From NCBI RefSeq assembly GCF_030848565.1, contig NZ_JAVDDV010000009.1:80871-144870 (forward strand): a stretch of 64,000 nucleotides of DNA, given 5' to 3'. The stretch is from Natronolimnohabitans sp. A-GB9 (lineage in GTDB: Archaea > Halobacteriota > Halobacteria > Halobacteriales > Natrialbaceae). Shown here in pieces: positions 16,288-26,100 of the stretch. The notes under the pieces were generated by a model. The model was not told the DNA's origin. It saw only the letters and a program-made list of their open reading frames with translations, and made no database searches. The position numbers and the translations under genes are program-made. Each line of letters opens with the position of its first letter. Positions within the stretch are counted from its first letter, which is position 1.

Positions 16288-16932
16288 ATGCACCGCCGTT
16301 CGTTTCTCGCCGCGACTGCAAGCGTCCCCCTGGCTGCCGGTCTGGCGGGCTGTAGTGCGCTGTTCGACGCGTCACGACCGGACGCTCTCGAGGACGTCGA
16401 CGCCGACCCGGATCAGTTGCCGACCCCGACACGAGGTGACGGCGACGTGACCGTCGCCGTCTACGAGGACCTCGGCTGTCCCGCCTGTCACGACTTCCAG
16501 GCCGACGTGATGCCGGAACTCGAAGCCGAGCTGATCGAACCAGACGAGATCGCCTACCGGCACTACGATTTCGTCGTCGGGGCCGCCGACGAATCGGTCG
16601 CGATGGCCAACGCCGCCAGAGCCGTCCAGGACGAAACCCGCGACGGAGACGATCCCAACGGGGCGTTCTTCGCGTACAAGGCCGCCGTGATGAACGCCGA
16701 TGACTGGAGTGACGACGGGCTCGCCGAATTAGCTGAGCTCGTCGACGCCGATCCCGACGCCGTCACGGCGGCCCTCGAGGACGAAACGTACTATCCGACC
16801 CTGGCCGCCGACTGGGAACGCGGCGAGGACGCGGGCGTCGAAGCGACGCCGACGGTCGTCGTCGACGGGGAACAGATCGAAGATCCGTTCGACACCGACG
16901 AGATATTCGACGCGGTCGAAGACGCCTCCTGA
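16288..16932 (+). CDS. DsbA-family thioredoxin-fold lipoprotein
   Basis: Predicted thiol-disulfide oxidoreductase on the outer face of the membrane, 214 aa. The N-terminus MHRRSFLAATASVPLAAGLAG is a twin-arginine-like signal with a lipobox ending at Cys22. The active site is Cys64-Pro-Ala-Cys67 in DLGCPACHDF. The cis-proline loop EATPTVVVDG and the C-terminal helix complete the DsbA/thioredoxin_4 layout. The ATG at 16288 was preferred to one 12 codons upstream because it places the signal at the N-terminus. It lies directly after ctaB, so a role in cytochrome or oxidase maturation is a contextual inference. The stop TGA opens a PE-A element. Confidence 0.88.
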   Translation: MHRRSFLAATASVPLAAGLAGCSALFDASRPDALEDVDADPDQLPTPTRGDGDVTVAVYEDLGCPACHDFQADVMPELEAELIEPDEIAYRHYDFVVGAADESVAMANAARAVQDETRDGDDPNGAFFAYKAAVMNADDWSDDGLAELAELVDADPDAVTAALEDETYYPTLAADWERGEDAGVEATPTVVVDGEQIEDPFDTDEIFDAVEDAS

Positions 16933-17008
16933 TACGGACTGCTGTCCCGCTGTGCCGCCGATCGCCACGCGAGGGCGACCGGCTGGACGTGACGACAGGA
17001 GACCGTCT
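16931..17008 (+). repeat. PE-A palindromic element after the DsbA-like gene
   Basis: Overlaps the gene's TGA as TGATACGGACTGCTGTCCCG and ends GTGACGACAGGAGACCGTC. The inner stem is GCCGCCGATCGCC with a diverged partner (GGGCGACCGGC). Confidence 0.85.
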
Positions 17009-17130
17009 CAGTCCCGCGTTACTCGGTAACACCGTCGTCAACTGCTCGAACAAGGGAGGTAGCTTTCGTTAGGAACGTCGCGCTCGGAGTCGTCCCGAGT
17101 AGTTGCCGACGTTGGCGGATGCAGTCCGTA

Positions 17131-18132
17131 TCACATGTCGGAGTTGCGAGCTGCGTCGATCCGCTCGAACTGCGTGGCCGAGAGGTCGAGATCGACGGCG
17201 CCGACGTTCTCCTCGAGTTGGTCGGGCGTTCGTGCGCCCACGATCGGGACGCAGGTAAAGCGGTCCTGTTCTACGAGCCAGCGCAGGGAGACCTGTGCCG
17301 GCGTGGCGTCGACCTCCTCGGCCACCGTTTCGACGGCCTCGAGGACGTCCCAGGCACGGTCGGTCGCGTAGTGGTCCCCGAAGCGATCGCTGAGACTGCC
17401 ACGGGAGCCGTCGGGGGCCTCGACGGAGCCGTCCTCGGCGCGGTCGTACTTGCCCGTCAGGAAGCCACCCGCAAGCGGCGAGTACGGGCAGACGGCGAGC
17501 TCCTGGTCGGCACAGACGTCGAGGTAGTCGCCGACGGCGTCGTAGTGGGCTGCGTTGACCATCGGCTGGGTGACGTCGAACCGCTCTAGACCCTCGACGT
17601 CGCTGGTCCACAGCGCCTTCGTCAGCTGCCAGGCGGCCATCGTCGAGGCGCCGAGATAGCGGACTTTCCCCTCGCGGACGAGTTCGGTGAGCGTCCGCAT
17701 GGTTTCGCGGATCGGTGTGCTCTCGTCCCAGCGGTGGATGTAGTAGACGTCGAGGTAGTCGGTCCCGAGCCGCTCGAGCGAGCCCTCGATCTGTGCGCGG
17801 ATGTGTTTGCGCCCGAGTCCCGAATCGTTGGGGCCGGGTTCGCCCCAGCCGTCGAAGGGGAAGTAGACCTTCGAAGCGATGACGAAATCCTCGCGGTCGT
17901 GGTCGGCGAGCCACTCGCCGATCCACTCCTCGCTGGTCCCGTCGGGGTCGCCGTAGACGTTCGCGGTGTCGATAAAGTTGATCCCGTGATCCCAGCAGGC
18001 GTCGAGCAACTCGTGGGCCTCCTCGCGGGTGGTCTCGTTCTCGAGGTCGCCGGTCTGGCGGCCGAACCGCCAGGTGCCAAAACAGAGTCTGGAGACGGTC
18101 GTCCCCGTGTTGCCGAGCGTGGTGTACTCCAT
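17131..18132 (-). CDS. Aldo/keto reductase
   Basis: NAD(P)H-dependent reductase with the (beta/alpha)8 AKR fold, 333 aa, cytoplasmic. The catalytic tetrad is visible: Asp55 and Tyr60 in FIDTANVYG, Lys88 in IASKVY, His133 in YYIHRWD. The C-terminal cofactor motif PIVGARTPDQLEENVGA is typical of the family's potassium-channel-beta-like subgroup. The start MEYTTLGNTG at 18132 was chosen because the upstream 38 codons are basic and not family-like. The substrate is unknown. It lies 129 bp from the F420 oxidoreductase on the same strand. Confidence 0.9.
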   Translation of the reverse strand: MEYTTLGNTGTTVSRLCFGTWRFGRQTGDLENETTREEAHELLDACWDHGINFIDTANVYGDPDGTSEEWIGEWLADHDREDFVIASKVYFPFDGWGEPGPNDSGLGRKHIRAQIEGSLERLGTDYLDVYYIHRWDESTPIRETMRTLTELVREGKVRYLGASTMAAWQLTKALWTSDVEGLERFDVTQPMVNAAHYDAVGDYLDVCADQELAVCPYSPLAGGFLTGKYDRAEDGSVEAPDGSRGSLSDRFGDHYATDRAWDVLEAVETVAEEVDATPAQVSLRWLVEQDRFTCVPIVGARTPDQLEENVGAVDLDLSATQFERIDAARNSDM

Positions 18133-18261
18133 GATCGTGATCGCCGGTTTGCCTGCGAGAGTCAAAACGGATGGGGAAGCGGCACGCCGTAGCCGGTGGA
18201 TCGCGGTGAACCGATCCCACGGCAGCTCCGATACGTCCGTGACCACGTCACGGGATCCGTC

Positions 18262-19218
18262 TCAGCGAAACGACGGCAGCACTTCCGCCTCGTAGAACTC
18301 GAGCGCTGCGTCCTGTTCGGGGCCGATCTGGTGGAAGTAGACGTGGTCGTAGCCGGCGTCTATGGCCTGCTCGAGGCTGTCGATGTGGTCTTGGGGATCC
18401 GGGCTCGTAGTCGTCCCGGCCGCCGCGATGTCGTCCGGTTCGACCATCTCGGCGGCCTGCTCGAAGTGGGCCGGCGTCGGCAGCTCCTGACCCAGTTCGC
18501 CCGGGATCGACCCGTTCGGCCAGTACTCATAGACCGTCTCGACCGCTTCGTCCTCGGTCTCGGCGTAACAGCCGTGTAACTGGGTGTATTTGGGGCCGTC
18601 GCCACCGGCGTCCTCGTAGACGTCGACGATCTCCCCTTTCGGGCCGGAACACCAGAGTCCGTCGGCGTTCTCGGCGGTCCACTCCGCGGTCTGCGGGCCG
18701 AAGGCGCTGGCGATCGTCGTCGGCTGCTCGTCGGGACAGGTGTAGAGCCGGGCGTTCTCGACCGTGAAATGTGTCCCGCGGTGGCTGATCGTCTCGCCGG
18801 TCCAGAGCTTTCGCATGACGTCTACTGCCTCGTCTAACATCTCGAGGCGGACGTCGTGTTCCGGCCACCGCTCGCCCGTGACGTGCTCGTTCAGATTCTC
18901 GCCGGTACCGACGCCGAAGGTAAACCGGTCGCCGAACATCTCGTCGACCGTGGCGACGGCGTGAGCGACGTTGACCGGATGAATCCGGATCGTCGGACAG
19001 GTGACGCCGACGCCGACCTCGATGTCGTCGGTCGCCTCCGCGATACCGCCAAGCGTCGACCAGACGAACGGCGACTCACCCTGGGCCGAAACCCACGGGT
19101 GGAAGTGATCGGAGATCGAGAGAAAGTCAAAGCCCGCTGCTTCGGCACGGCGGGCGATGTCGACGAGTTCGGTCGGTCCGTGCTCCTCGCTCGAGAGGGT
19201 GTATCCGAGCTGGGTCAT
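18262..19218 (-). CDS. F420-dependent LLM-class oxidoreductase
   Basis: Predicted coenzyme F420-dependent oxidoreductase of the luciferase-like TIM-barrel superfamily, 318 aa, resembling the glucose-6-phosphate-dehydrogenase-like branch. FLSISDHFHPW near the N-terminus supplies the conserved His-containing F420 pocket. GVGVTCPTIRIHP, TFGVGTGENLNEH and the WCSGPKGE segment are typical. The substrate is not deducible. Haloarchaea make F420, so the cofactor is plausible. The first ATG at 19218 is followed by MTQLGYTLSSEEH, the usual family start. Confidence 0.85.
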   Translation of the reverse strand: MTQLGYTLSSEEHGPTELVDIARRAEAAGFDFLSISDHFHPWVSAQGESPFVWSTLGGIAEATDDIEVGVGVTCPTIRIHPVNVAHAVATVDEMFGDRFTFGVGTGENLNEHVTGERWPEHDVRLEMLDEAVDVMRKLWTGETISHRGTHFTVENARLYTCPDEQPTTIASAFGPQTAEWTAENADGLWCSGPKGEIVDVYEDAGGDGPKYTQLHGCYAETEDEAVETVYEYWPNGSIPGELGQELPTPAHFEQAAEMVEPDDIAAAGTTTSPDPQDHIDSLEQAIDAGYDHVYFHQIGPEQDAALEFYEAEVLPSFR

Positions 19219-19244
19219 CCCCGAACGCCTACCACGAATTGCGG

Positions 19245-19334
19245 GGTAACGGTTCAGCCTGCGTGGGCAAGAGCGCGGATCGCTCTGTCGGGTTCGCGGC
19301 TGGGATCAGGGCTCGGTGCCTTCGTTCGACAGTA
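19245..19334 (-). repeat. Decayed PE-B element at the stop of the acetyltransferase gene
   Basis: On the minus strand the acetyltransferase stop is followed as TGATACTGTCGAACGAAGGC. This matches the PE-B left end for about ten bases and then diverges. A small hairpin, GAGCGCGGATCGCTC, remains inside. The left limit is approximate. Confidence 0.5.
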
Positions 19335-20435
19335 TCAGTCTTTTACCTCGAGAAACGAGAGACACCAGTTCTCGGGGTCGGCCACCTCCGGTCGCGACAA
19401 CGGTACGGCGTCGGTGTCGCGCCAGAGAGGCCGAACCGCCATATACGTGGGCCGACAGAACCGCGAGAGCAGCGGCGTCTCGTAACTGACGAACCCGAAC
19501 CGGGAGAGGAGCTCACTCGGGAGGATCTGATCGGTCACCGACACTACCTCGGCGTCCTCGTTATCGGCGATGACCGCCGCGAGCAGGTCGGCGAACGCGT
19601 CGTGTGCCGTCGCCATCGGCACCGTGTCGAACACGTTCACCTCACCGCCACTCTCGGACCGCGTCACGAGGCCGGCGACGGGTTGACCGTCGCGTCTGGC
19701 CACGTAGACGGTGTCGTCGATAGACGGTGGGTCGAGGATCCATCGATAGTACTGTGCGCTGCGCTTGACGTGGAACGCTTCTGGAACGCCCGATTCGTAG
19801 ATCGACTCGAGCGTGTCGCTGGGTGGTGTCGTGTAGCGTTCGATCTCGAACGTCGTCCCCGTCCCCGTCGACGAGAGACGACGACGAAGGTCGAGTGCCG
19901 TTCGCGCGACGGCGTCTGCTGCCTGCTCGACCGCGTCGGGCGTTCGATCGTTCGGGAGGAAGTCGCTGGGTCGCTGTACGCGATAGTACATCGACACGAC
20001 GTCGACCTCCGACCAGCCGAGTTTCTGCTGTGCGCCGAGCGAGGCGACGTTTGGATAGTTGAAGAAAAACGCCGGCTCTCGCTCCCGATAGTGACGTATT
20101 GCGTGCTCGGTAATTCGAGAGTACAGTCCCTGTCGGCGGTGGTCCGGATGGACGACCGCGTCGACTGGTTTGAGCGCCAGCACGACGTGATCCCGCCACC
20201 GGACGCGACAGGGGACGTACCCCTGTACAGCGACGATCTCGCCGTCGTGTTCGGCGAGCGTAATCGGGGCGTGTGAGAGGTACGGATCGTCGACGTACTT
20301 CCAGTCGAACCAGTCGGTGCTCGGTCGCTCGCCCCACTCCGTCTCGAACAGTGAAAGGATCCCCTCTCGATCACCTGATTCGTACGTTCTAACCCTGTAC
20401 TCGTCCGAACCGTCGATTTCCTTCTCGAACGCCAT
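19335..20435 (-). CDS. GNAT-family N-acetyltransferase
   Basis: A 366-aa protein whose N-terminal half is a GNAT domain: YRVRTYESGDREGILSLF start, ALKPVDAVVHPDHRRQGLYSRI as the acetyl-CoA pyrophosphate-binding loop (RRQGLYS in place of the Q/RxxGxG/A consensus), then FFFNYPNVASLGAQQKLGW. The C-terminal half resembles a second degenerate acyltransferase lobe (VARRDGQPVAGLVTR), as in FemAB- or Eis-like two-lobed enzymes. The acceptor is unknown. It is divergent from the ABC exporter genes 256 bp away. Its stop is embedded in a decayed PE-B element. Confidence 0.8.
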   Translation of the reverse strand: MAFEKEIDGSDEYRVRTYESGDREGILSLFETEWGERPSTDWFDWKYVDDPYLSHAPITLAEHDGEIVAVQGYVPCRVRWRDHVVLALKPVDAVVHPDHRRQGLYSRITEHAIRHYREREPAFFFNYPNVASLGAQQKLGWSEVDVVSMYYRVQRPSDFLPNDRTPDAVEQAADAVARTALDLRRRLSSTGTGTTFEIERYTTPPSDTLESIYESGVPEAFHVKRSAQYYRWILDPPSIDDTVYVARRDGQPVAGLVTRSESGGEVNVFDTVPMATAHDAFADLLAAVIADNEDAEVVSVTDQILPSELLSRFGFVSYETPLLSRFCRPTYMAVRPLWRDTDAVPLSRPEVADPENWCLSFLEVKD

Positions 20436-20691
20436 CCACCCGATACCCCACGGAACCGGTCTTCGTTATGCACTACAATTGACAAAAAGCCGTATGTTAT
20501 CCGATCGACCGAATCCGTGTACGGCGACGGTACGCGCTTTCAGCTGCACGTATCCTAACGATAATCGGGACGTATTCACGTTTCGAACGGCCAGATATGA
20601 CGTCTCGTCGATAGTTTCGATCGTACAGGCCACCTCGAGAGCACGCCAGGAAACCGAACCCCTTACCCTCGGTCGACCGATAGCGGGCGGT

Positions 20692-21678
20692 ATGGAAGCC
20701 GTGGTCGAGGCGACGGATCTCGAACGAACGTACGGGGAGACCGTGGCGCTTGCGGGGGCGTCGCTTGCCGTCGAACGCGGCGAGATCTTCGCTCTGATCG
20801 GACCGAACGGGGCCGGCAAGACGACACTCGTTCGCGCGCTGACGGGAACGACCGAACCAGACGCGGGGACGGCCCGCATTCTGGGCGAGCCGCCGACGGC
20901 CATCGACCGGGATCGACTCGGCGTCCTCCCGCAGGACTTCTCACCGCCGGACCGACTGAGCGCTCGCGAACTGCTCGCGTACTACGCGGGTCTGTACGAC
21001 GACCCGCGCGATCCCGACGACGTCCTCGCCGACGTCGGCCTCGTCGACGCCGGCGACACCTGGTACGAGGATCTCTCGGGCGGCCAACAACGGCGGGCCT
21101 GCGTCGGTTCGACGCTGGTCAACGATCCCGACGCCCTCTTTCTGGACGAGCCGACGACGGGGATCGATCCTGCCGGCCGACGGACGATGTGGCGGCTGAT
21201 CGAGGAGCTCGCTGCCGATGGCACGACCGTCGTCCTCACTACCCACGACATGGCCGAAGCCCAACGACTGGCCGATCGCGTGGGACTGCTTGCCGACGGC
21301 TCGCTTGTCGCCCGCGGCACGCCCGAGACGCTCGTCCGCGACCACGGTGGTTCGAGTCGGCTCACGATCGAGACGGCGGCCGACGTCGACGCGTTCGACG
21401 CCCTCGAGTATCCCGTCGAACGGCCGGAACGCGGCCGGAGTCGATCCGGAAACGCGGACGGAGCCGTCGTCGTCCGCGGTATCGACCCCGCCGAAATCGG
21501 GACCGTCGTCGACTTCCTCGAGGGTCGCGAACTCGAGTACACCAAGCTCTCGTGGTCCGAACCCGACCTCGAGGACGTCTACCTGGAACTGGCCGACGAG
21601 ACGGAACTCGAACGAACGGATCGCGTCGACGAACCGGAAGACAACCCGGACCTCGCTCGCGCGGGTGAGACGGCGTGA
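20692..21678 (+). CDS. ABC-2 type exporter, ATP-binding protein
   Basis: ATPase of an exporter, 328 aa, peripheral on the cytoplasmic face. Walker A is GPNGAGKT (37-44), signature LSGGQQ (128-133), Walker B ALFLDEP (148-154), and the H-loop is VLTTHDMAEAQ. The 100-residue C-terminal extension (TIETAADVDAFDALE to DLEDVYLELADETELE) is typical of drug/Nod-type ATPases. ATG at 20692 was chosen because the upstream in-frame codons have no ABC homology and extend over the intergenic region. It overlaps the permease gene by 4 nt. The substrate could be a drug, lipid or polysaccharide. Confidence 0.92.
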   Translation: MEAVVEATDLERTYGETVALAGASLAVERGEIFALIGPNGAGKTTLVRALTGTTEPDAGTARILGEPPTAIDRDRLGVLPQDFSPPDRLSARELLAYYAGLYDDPRDPDDVLADVGLVDAGDTWYEDLSGGQQRRACVGSTLVNDPDALFLDEPTTGIDPAGRRTMWRLIEELAADGTTVVLTTHDMAEAQRLADRVGLLADGSLVARGTPETLVRDHGGSSRLTIETAADVDAFDALEYPVERPERGRSRSGNADGAVVVRGIDPAEIGTVVDFLEGRELEYTKLSWSEPDLEDVYLELADETELERTDRVDEPEDNPDLARAGETA

Positions 21679-22448
21679 CCCGTGTCGGCCGCGTCCGTTC
21701 GGAAACCAGCGCCGGCTGGCGCTCGTTCGTCCGCCGTCGCACGGCGGTTTTCTTCACGTTCTTCTTCCCGGTGATCCTGATCGTCATCTTCGGCGCGCTC
21801 GTCAGGACCGACCCTGGCGGTGGTGGCCTGTTCGCGGAGCCGCCGGCCTACTACGTGCCGGGATATCTCGCTGTCGTCGTGCTCTTTACGCCGCTGTCGC
21901 GGATGGGTAGCGAGGTCGCCCGCCACCGCGAGGGGAACCGATTCGAGAAGCTCGCGACGACGCCGCTGACCCGCGGCGAGTGGCTGCTCGCTCAGACCGT
22001 CGTCAACGCCGTTATCATCGGCCTCGCGAGCCTGTTGATTCTCGCGCTCGTGATCGTTCTCACCGGCGCCGAGATCGCGTTCTCGCCGCTGCTGGTGCCC
22101 TATATCCTCGTCGGCGTCGTCTGTTTCAACGGCATCGGAGCCATGCTCGGCAGCTACACCGACTCTCAGGACGGGGCTATCGCGGCCAGCAACGCTATCG
22201 GGCTCCCCCTGCTTTTCCTCTCGGAGACGTTCATCTCGCTTGAGCAACTCCCCGGCTGGTTCGAACCGCTCGTAAACCTCTCGCCGCTGACGTACTTCGC
22301 GCGTGGCGTCCGTGCGGCGACCGCTTCCGACGCCGCCACGTCGACGGTCGCGGGCCTCGATCCCGCGCTCGCGAACCTCGGGATTCTCACCGCCATCGCC
22401 GTCGTCGTGTTCGCCCTCGGTGCGCGATCGATTCCCCGGACGGACTGA
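21675..22448 (+). CDS. ABC-2 type exporter, permease
   Basis: Membrane partner of the preceding ATPase, 257 aa with six hydrophobic segments. It has the ABC-2 layout: a cytoplasmic amphipathic start (TRVGRVRSETSAGWRSFVRRR), TM1 at about 24-42, the GNRFEKLATTPLTRGEWLLAQ coupling region, and a late conserved stretch FLSETFISLEQLPGWFEPLVNLSPLTYFARGVR. GTG start, overlapping the ATPase stop as GTGA. A two-component homodimeric exporter is expected. The stop TGA is the first triplet of a PE-A element (TGAGACGG). Confidence 0.9.
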   Translation: MTRVGRVRSETSAGWRSFVRRRTAVFFTFFFPVILIVIFGALVRTDPGGGGLFAEPPAYYVPGYLAVVVLFTPLSRMGSEVARHREGNRFEKLATTPLTRGEWLLAQTVVNAVIIGLASLLILALVIVLTGAEIAFSPLLVPYILVGVVCFNGIGAMLGSYTDSQDGAIAASNAIGLPLLFLSETFISLEQLPGWFEPLVNLSPLTYFARGVRAATASDAATSTVAGLDPALANLGILTAIAVVVFALGARSIPRTD

Positions 22449-22526
22449 GACGGACTGCTGTAACTATGTACCGCCGATCGCAAGCACGGTCGGCGATCGA
22501 CGGTAATTGACTCCAGCAGTCCGTAT
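22447..22526 (+). repeat. PE-A palindromic element after the permease gene
   Basis: TGAGACGGACTGCTGTAAC on the left overlaps the gene's TGA, and CCAGCAGTCCGTAT is on the right. Inner stem ACCGCCGATCGC with GCGATCGACGGT. It ends 8 bp before the stop of the convergent gene at 22534. Confidence 0.85.
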
Positions 22527-22533
22527 GCAACGG

Positions 22534-23007
22534 CTACTCGGACTCCTGCATCCGATCGGAGTAGTCCCAGCCGTAGACGACGTCCGGTTCGATCGTGATC
22601 GTCACTTCGTCGCGCTCCTCGGCGAGTAGCGTCTCCGCTAGTTCGGAGTCGGTCCCGCCGAGATATCGCTCGAGAAGGCTCCGCAGCGTCTCTTTTTCGG
22701 GATCGGGTTCGATCGTGACCGACCCGCGACCACGAACGCCCCGATACGGTGGCCGGTTCGTCGACACCTCGAAGGAGACGGCTGGATCCGCCCGGAGAAA
22801 GGAGACGAGATCCGCACTCGAGGCGGTGGCACACTCGAGTATCCACGGCCGATCGTCGGCGGCGTCATCCGGAACGCGACGTCGATACCACAGCGAGACC
22901 ATCCAGGGGTTGCCGGCGGGCGTTCGACAGCCCAGCCGAACCGGAACGGTCGTCTCGTCGAGAAACGCCTCGATCTCCGATCGGGAACGACTGCCACGGA
23001 CGTGCAT
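22534..23007 (-). CDS. Pyridoxamine 5'-phosphate oxidase-family protein
   Basis: A 157-aa flavin-type split-barrel protein. EIEAFLDETTVPVRLGCRTPAGNPWMVSLWY is the usual opening strand pair, with later VSFEVSTNRPPYRGVRGRGSVTI and a C-terminal YGWDYSDRMQE. Members bind FMN, F420 or heme and are often annotated only by fold. The start MHVRGSRSRS at 23007 was chosen because 35 upstream codons run through a PE-A fragment. The convergent neighbour is the ABC permease, and the next gene on the same strand is the multi-PAS kinase. Confidence 0.75.
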   Translation of the reverse strand: MHVRGSRSRSEIEAFLDETTVPVRLGCRTPAGNPWMVSLWYRRRVPDDAADDRPWILECATASSADLVSFLRADPAVSFEVSTNRPPYRGVRGRGSVTIEPDPEKETLRSLLERYLGGTDSELAETLLAEERDEVTITIEPDVVYGWDYSDRMQESE

Positions 23008-23062
23008 ACCGAACGTATCGACCGCAAGCAGGATAATACCGCTTGCCCCCGGGCCGGCGACT

Positions 23063-23090
23063 GGCGGGCAGTGACGACAGGAGACCGTAC
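23063..23090 (+). repeat. PE-A right-half fragment
   Basis: GGCGGGCAGTGACGACAGGA followed by GACCGTAC matches the right arm of PE-A exactly. The left arm is not recognisable. It lies just upstream of the PNPOx-like gene and downstream of the kinase gene. Confidence 0.65.
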
Positions 23091-23127
23091 GACTCGAGCA
23101 CCGAGGAATCAAACCGAGGTCTCGCGA

Positions 23128-26100
23128 TCAGGAGTCGTGTTCGGCGTTCGCTGCCGGGAGCGTAAACGAGAACGTCGAGCCGTCGCCGGGTTCGGAGTCG
23201 ACACGGATCTCACCGCCGTGGCGCTCGACGATCCGCTCACAGAGTGCGAGTCCGATGCCGCTTCCCGCGTGTTCGTCGGCAGCGTGGAGGCGCTCGAACA
23301 GCCCGAAGACGCGGTCGGCGTCGTCAGGATCGATCCCGATCCCGTCGTCTTCGACGGCGATCTCCCAGCGATCGCCCTTTTCACGGGCCGAGATGTCGAC
23401 CTGTGGGGGGTCGTCGCCGGAGTATTCGATCGCGTTCGACAGCAGATTCTGGAACACCCGGCGCAACTGGTCGTCGTCGCCCTCGACGTGGGGCAACGGC
23501 TCGGCGTCGATCTCGGCGTCTTGTTCCTCGATGCGGACGGCCAGATCCTGTCGGACGTCCGCGAGGACGTCGTCCAGGTCGACCGGTTCCAACGGCTCAC
23601 CCCGCGTTTCGACCCGAGAGAACTCGAGGAGGCCGTCGATCATCTCACGCATCCGCTCGGCGCCGTCGACGGCGAACTCGAGGAACTCCTGGCCGTCCTC
23701 GTCGAGTTCCTCGCCGTACCGGGTGTCGATCAGCGAGAGGTAACTCGAGACCATCCGCAGCGGCTCCTGGAGATCGTGGCTGGCGGCGTAGGCGAACTGT
23801 TCTAACCGTTCGTTTGACTCCTCGAGTTTTCGCTGGTACTCTTTGCGCTCGGTGATGTCGGTCAGTACCACGACGCCTCGACTCACGTTCCCGCGGCCGT
23901 CTCTGACCGGCATTCCGTACTCCGCGATGATTCGTTGCCGGCCGTCGAACGCTTCGATCTCGTAGACGTTCGGCTCGGAGATCACTTCACCCTCGAGTAC
24001 CCGTGCTATCGTCCACTCCTTGGGGGCTACCGGGTCGCCGGAGTCGGCCCAGGTCGCGTCACACTTCTCGTACCCGACGACCGAATCCGTCTCGAAGACG
24101 TCGCCATCCCAGATCTCCCGTGCGGTATCGTTCGCACGCAGGATCGAGCCGTCCGCGTTCGCGACGACGACGCCGACGGGCAGGACGTCGAACAGCGTCT
24201 CGAGCTGTCGCCGCTGTCGCTCGGCCTCGAGTTCGGCTCGCTTGCGCTCGGTGATGTCGGTGAGCGCACCGGGGAACGTCTCGGGGTCGCCGTTCGCGTC
24301 GCACTCGACGTGGCCGCGGGCGATCACCCACCGGATCTCTCCGTCGGCGTCGTGGACGCGATACTCCGCTTCGTACTCGCCACAGCGTTCGACGGCGTCC
24401 TCGATTGCGTTTCTGACACGGTTGCGATCAACCGCATGAATCGAGTCCAGCAGCCGTTCGATCGAGACACCCTCCTGTGTGTCCGCCGGATCGATCCCGA
24501 ACGTCCGGGCGAACGTGGGGCCAGTGACGAGGCTGTCTTCGGGAACGTGCCACTCCCAGGTACCGACCGCACCGGCTTCCGTCGCGGCCTCGAGTCGGGC
24601 TTTGGCGTCCCGGAAGTACTGTTCGCGCTCTCGACGTTCGGTGACGTCGGAACTGATACCGACGATTCGAGCGAGCTCTCCTTCTTCGCCGGGAGCGGAT
24701 ACCGCCTGCGCATGAATCCACCGTGTCTCGCCGTCGGCAGTGACGATCCGGAACTCTTCGTCGAACGTCGTATCGGGGAGTTCGGTAAACGCCTGCCGGA
24801 CCCGTTCGCGGTCGTCCGGGTGGACGAACTCGAGCCACGAGAGGCCGTCCTCGTACAGCGACTCGCGGCTGTGACCGTAGACGTCCTCGTACGCTGGATT
24901 GACGTAGATGAACTCCGATGGATCTTCGTCGGTCAGCCAGACGATCTCTTCGACGTGCTCGGCCAGGGTCCGGAACTGACGTTCGCGCTCGCGAAGCCGC
25001 GCTTCCATCTCTCTGCGCTCGGTGACGTCACGGAAGTACATTGACAGCCCCGTCTCTGAGGGGTAGGCGTTCACCTCGACCCAGCCGTCGATGGCCGGCG
25101 AGTACGCCTCGAACGTGACCGACTCCTGGGTCTCCATCGCCCGCCGATACTCCTCCTCGAACCGCGAGCCGACGGCACTGGGGAACGCCTCCCAGATCGA
25201 GTTCCCGATCAGATCGCGGTCTTCGGCGTCGAGTAACTCCTTTGCCTGCGTGTTGACGTACGTGAAGTTCCACTCCGTATCCACTGCGTGGAACGCGTCG
25301 CTGACCCGGTCGAGCGTCTGCTCGAGTTCGTTCTCGAGGCGCTTTCGTTCGGTGATGTTCCTGAGTGCGTAGACGGCACCGTCGAACTCTCCGTCGGCAT
25401 CGAACAACGGCGCACAGTGTGCGGAGAGCCACACCCGTGTCCCGTCGGGCTGTTCGATACCGATTACGTCGTCGTACACCGGCTCGCCGGTCTCTTTGAC
25501 TGACGTAAACGGCAGATCGTCGCCCGACAGCGCCTCGCCGTCCTCGCCGACGAGGTCCCAGCGGTCGTCGTCGTGGACGTACGTCTGGAGTTCCTCGAGC
25601 GATCGACCGAAGAGCTCCTGAGCGCGGTCGTTGGCGAATACGTTCATGCCGTCGGCGTCGAGTAACGTGATCCCGACCGGGCTCGTCTCGAGGATCCGGT
25701 CTTTCAGTTCGCGCTCGGCACGGAGTTCCGCCTCGAGTCGCTCGCGCTCGGTGATATCCCGGACGACGCCGACGCGTTTCTCTCCCTTCTCGTCCCCGGT
25801 CATGATGTGAAATCGGTTCTCGACCGTTCGCGTCTCGTCCAGACCTGCGGTGATCGTCTCCTCGAACGCCGGACTCTTCGGTCCGTCAATGGCCGCTCGT
25901 TTCTCGGCCCCGATAGCGGCGAACTCCTCGCCGAACACGGCCGAGGCGTGTCTCCCCCGAAGCTCCTGCCGATCGTACGACGTCAACTCGGCGAACGAGT
26001 CGTTGACGAGTTCGAACCGTCGCTCGTCGTCGAGCACGTAGATGCCGTCGTGAGCCGTCTCGACGATCGTCTCGTATCGCTCGAGTTCGTGATTCCGGTG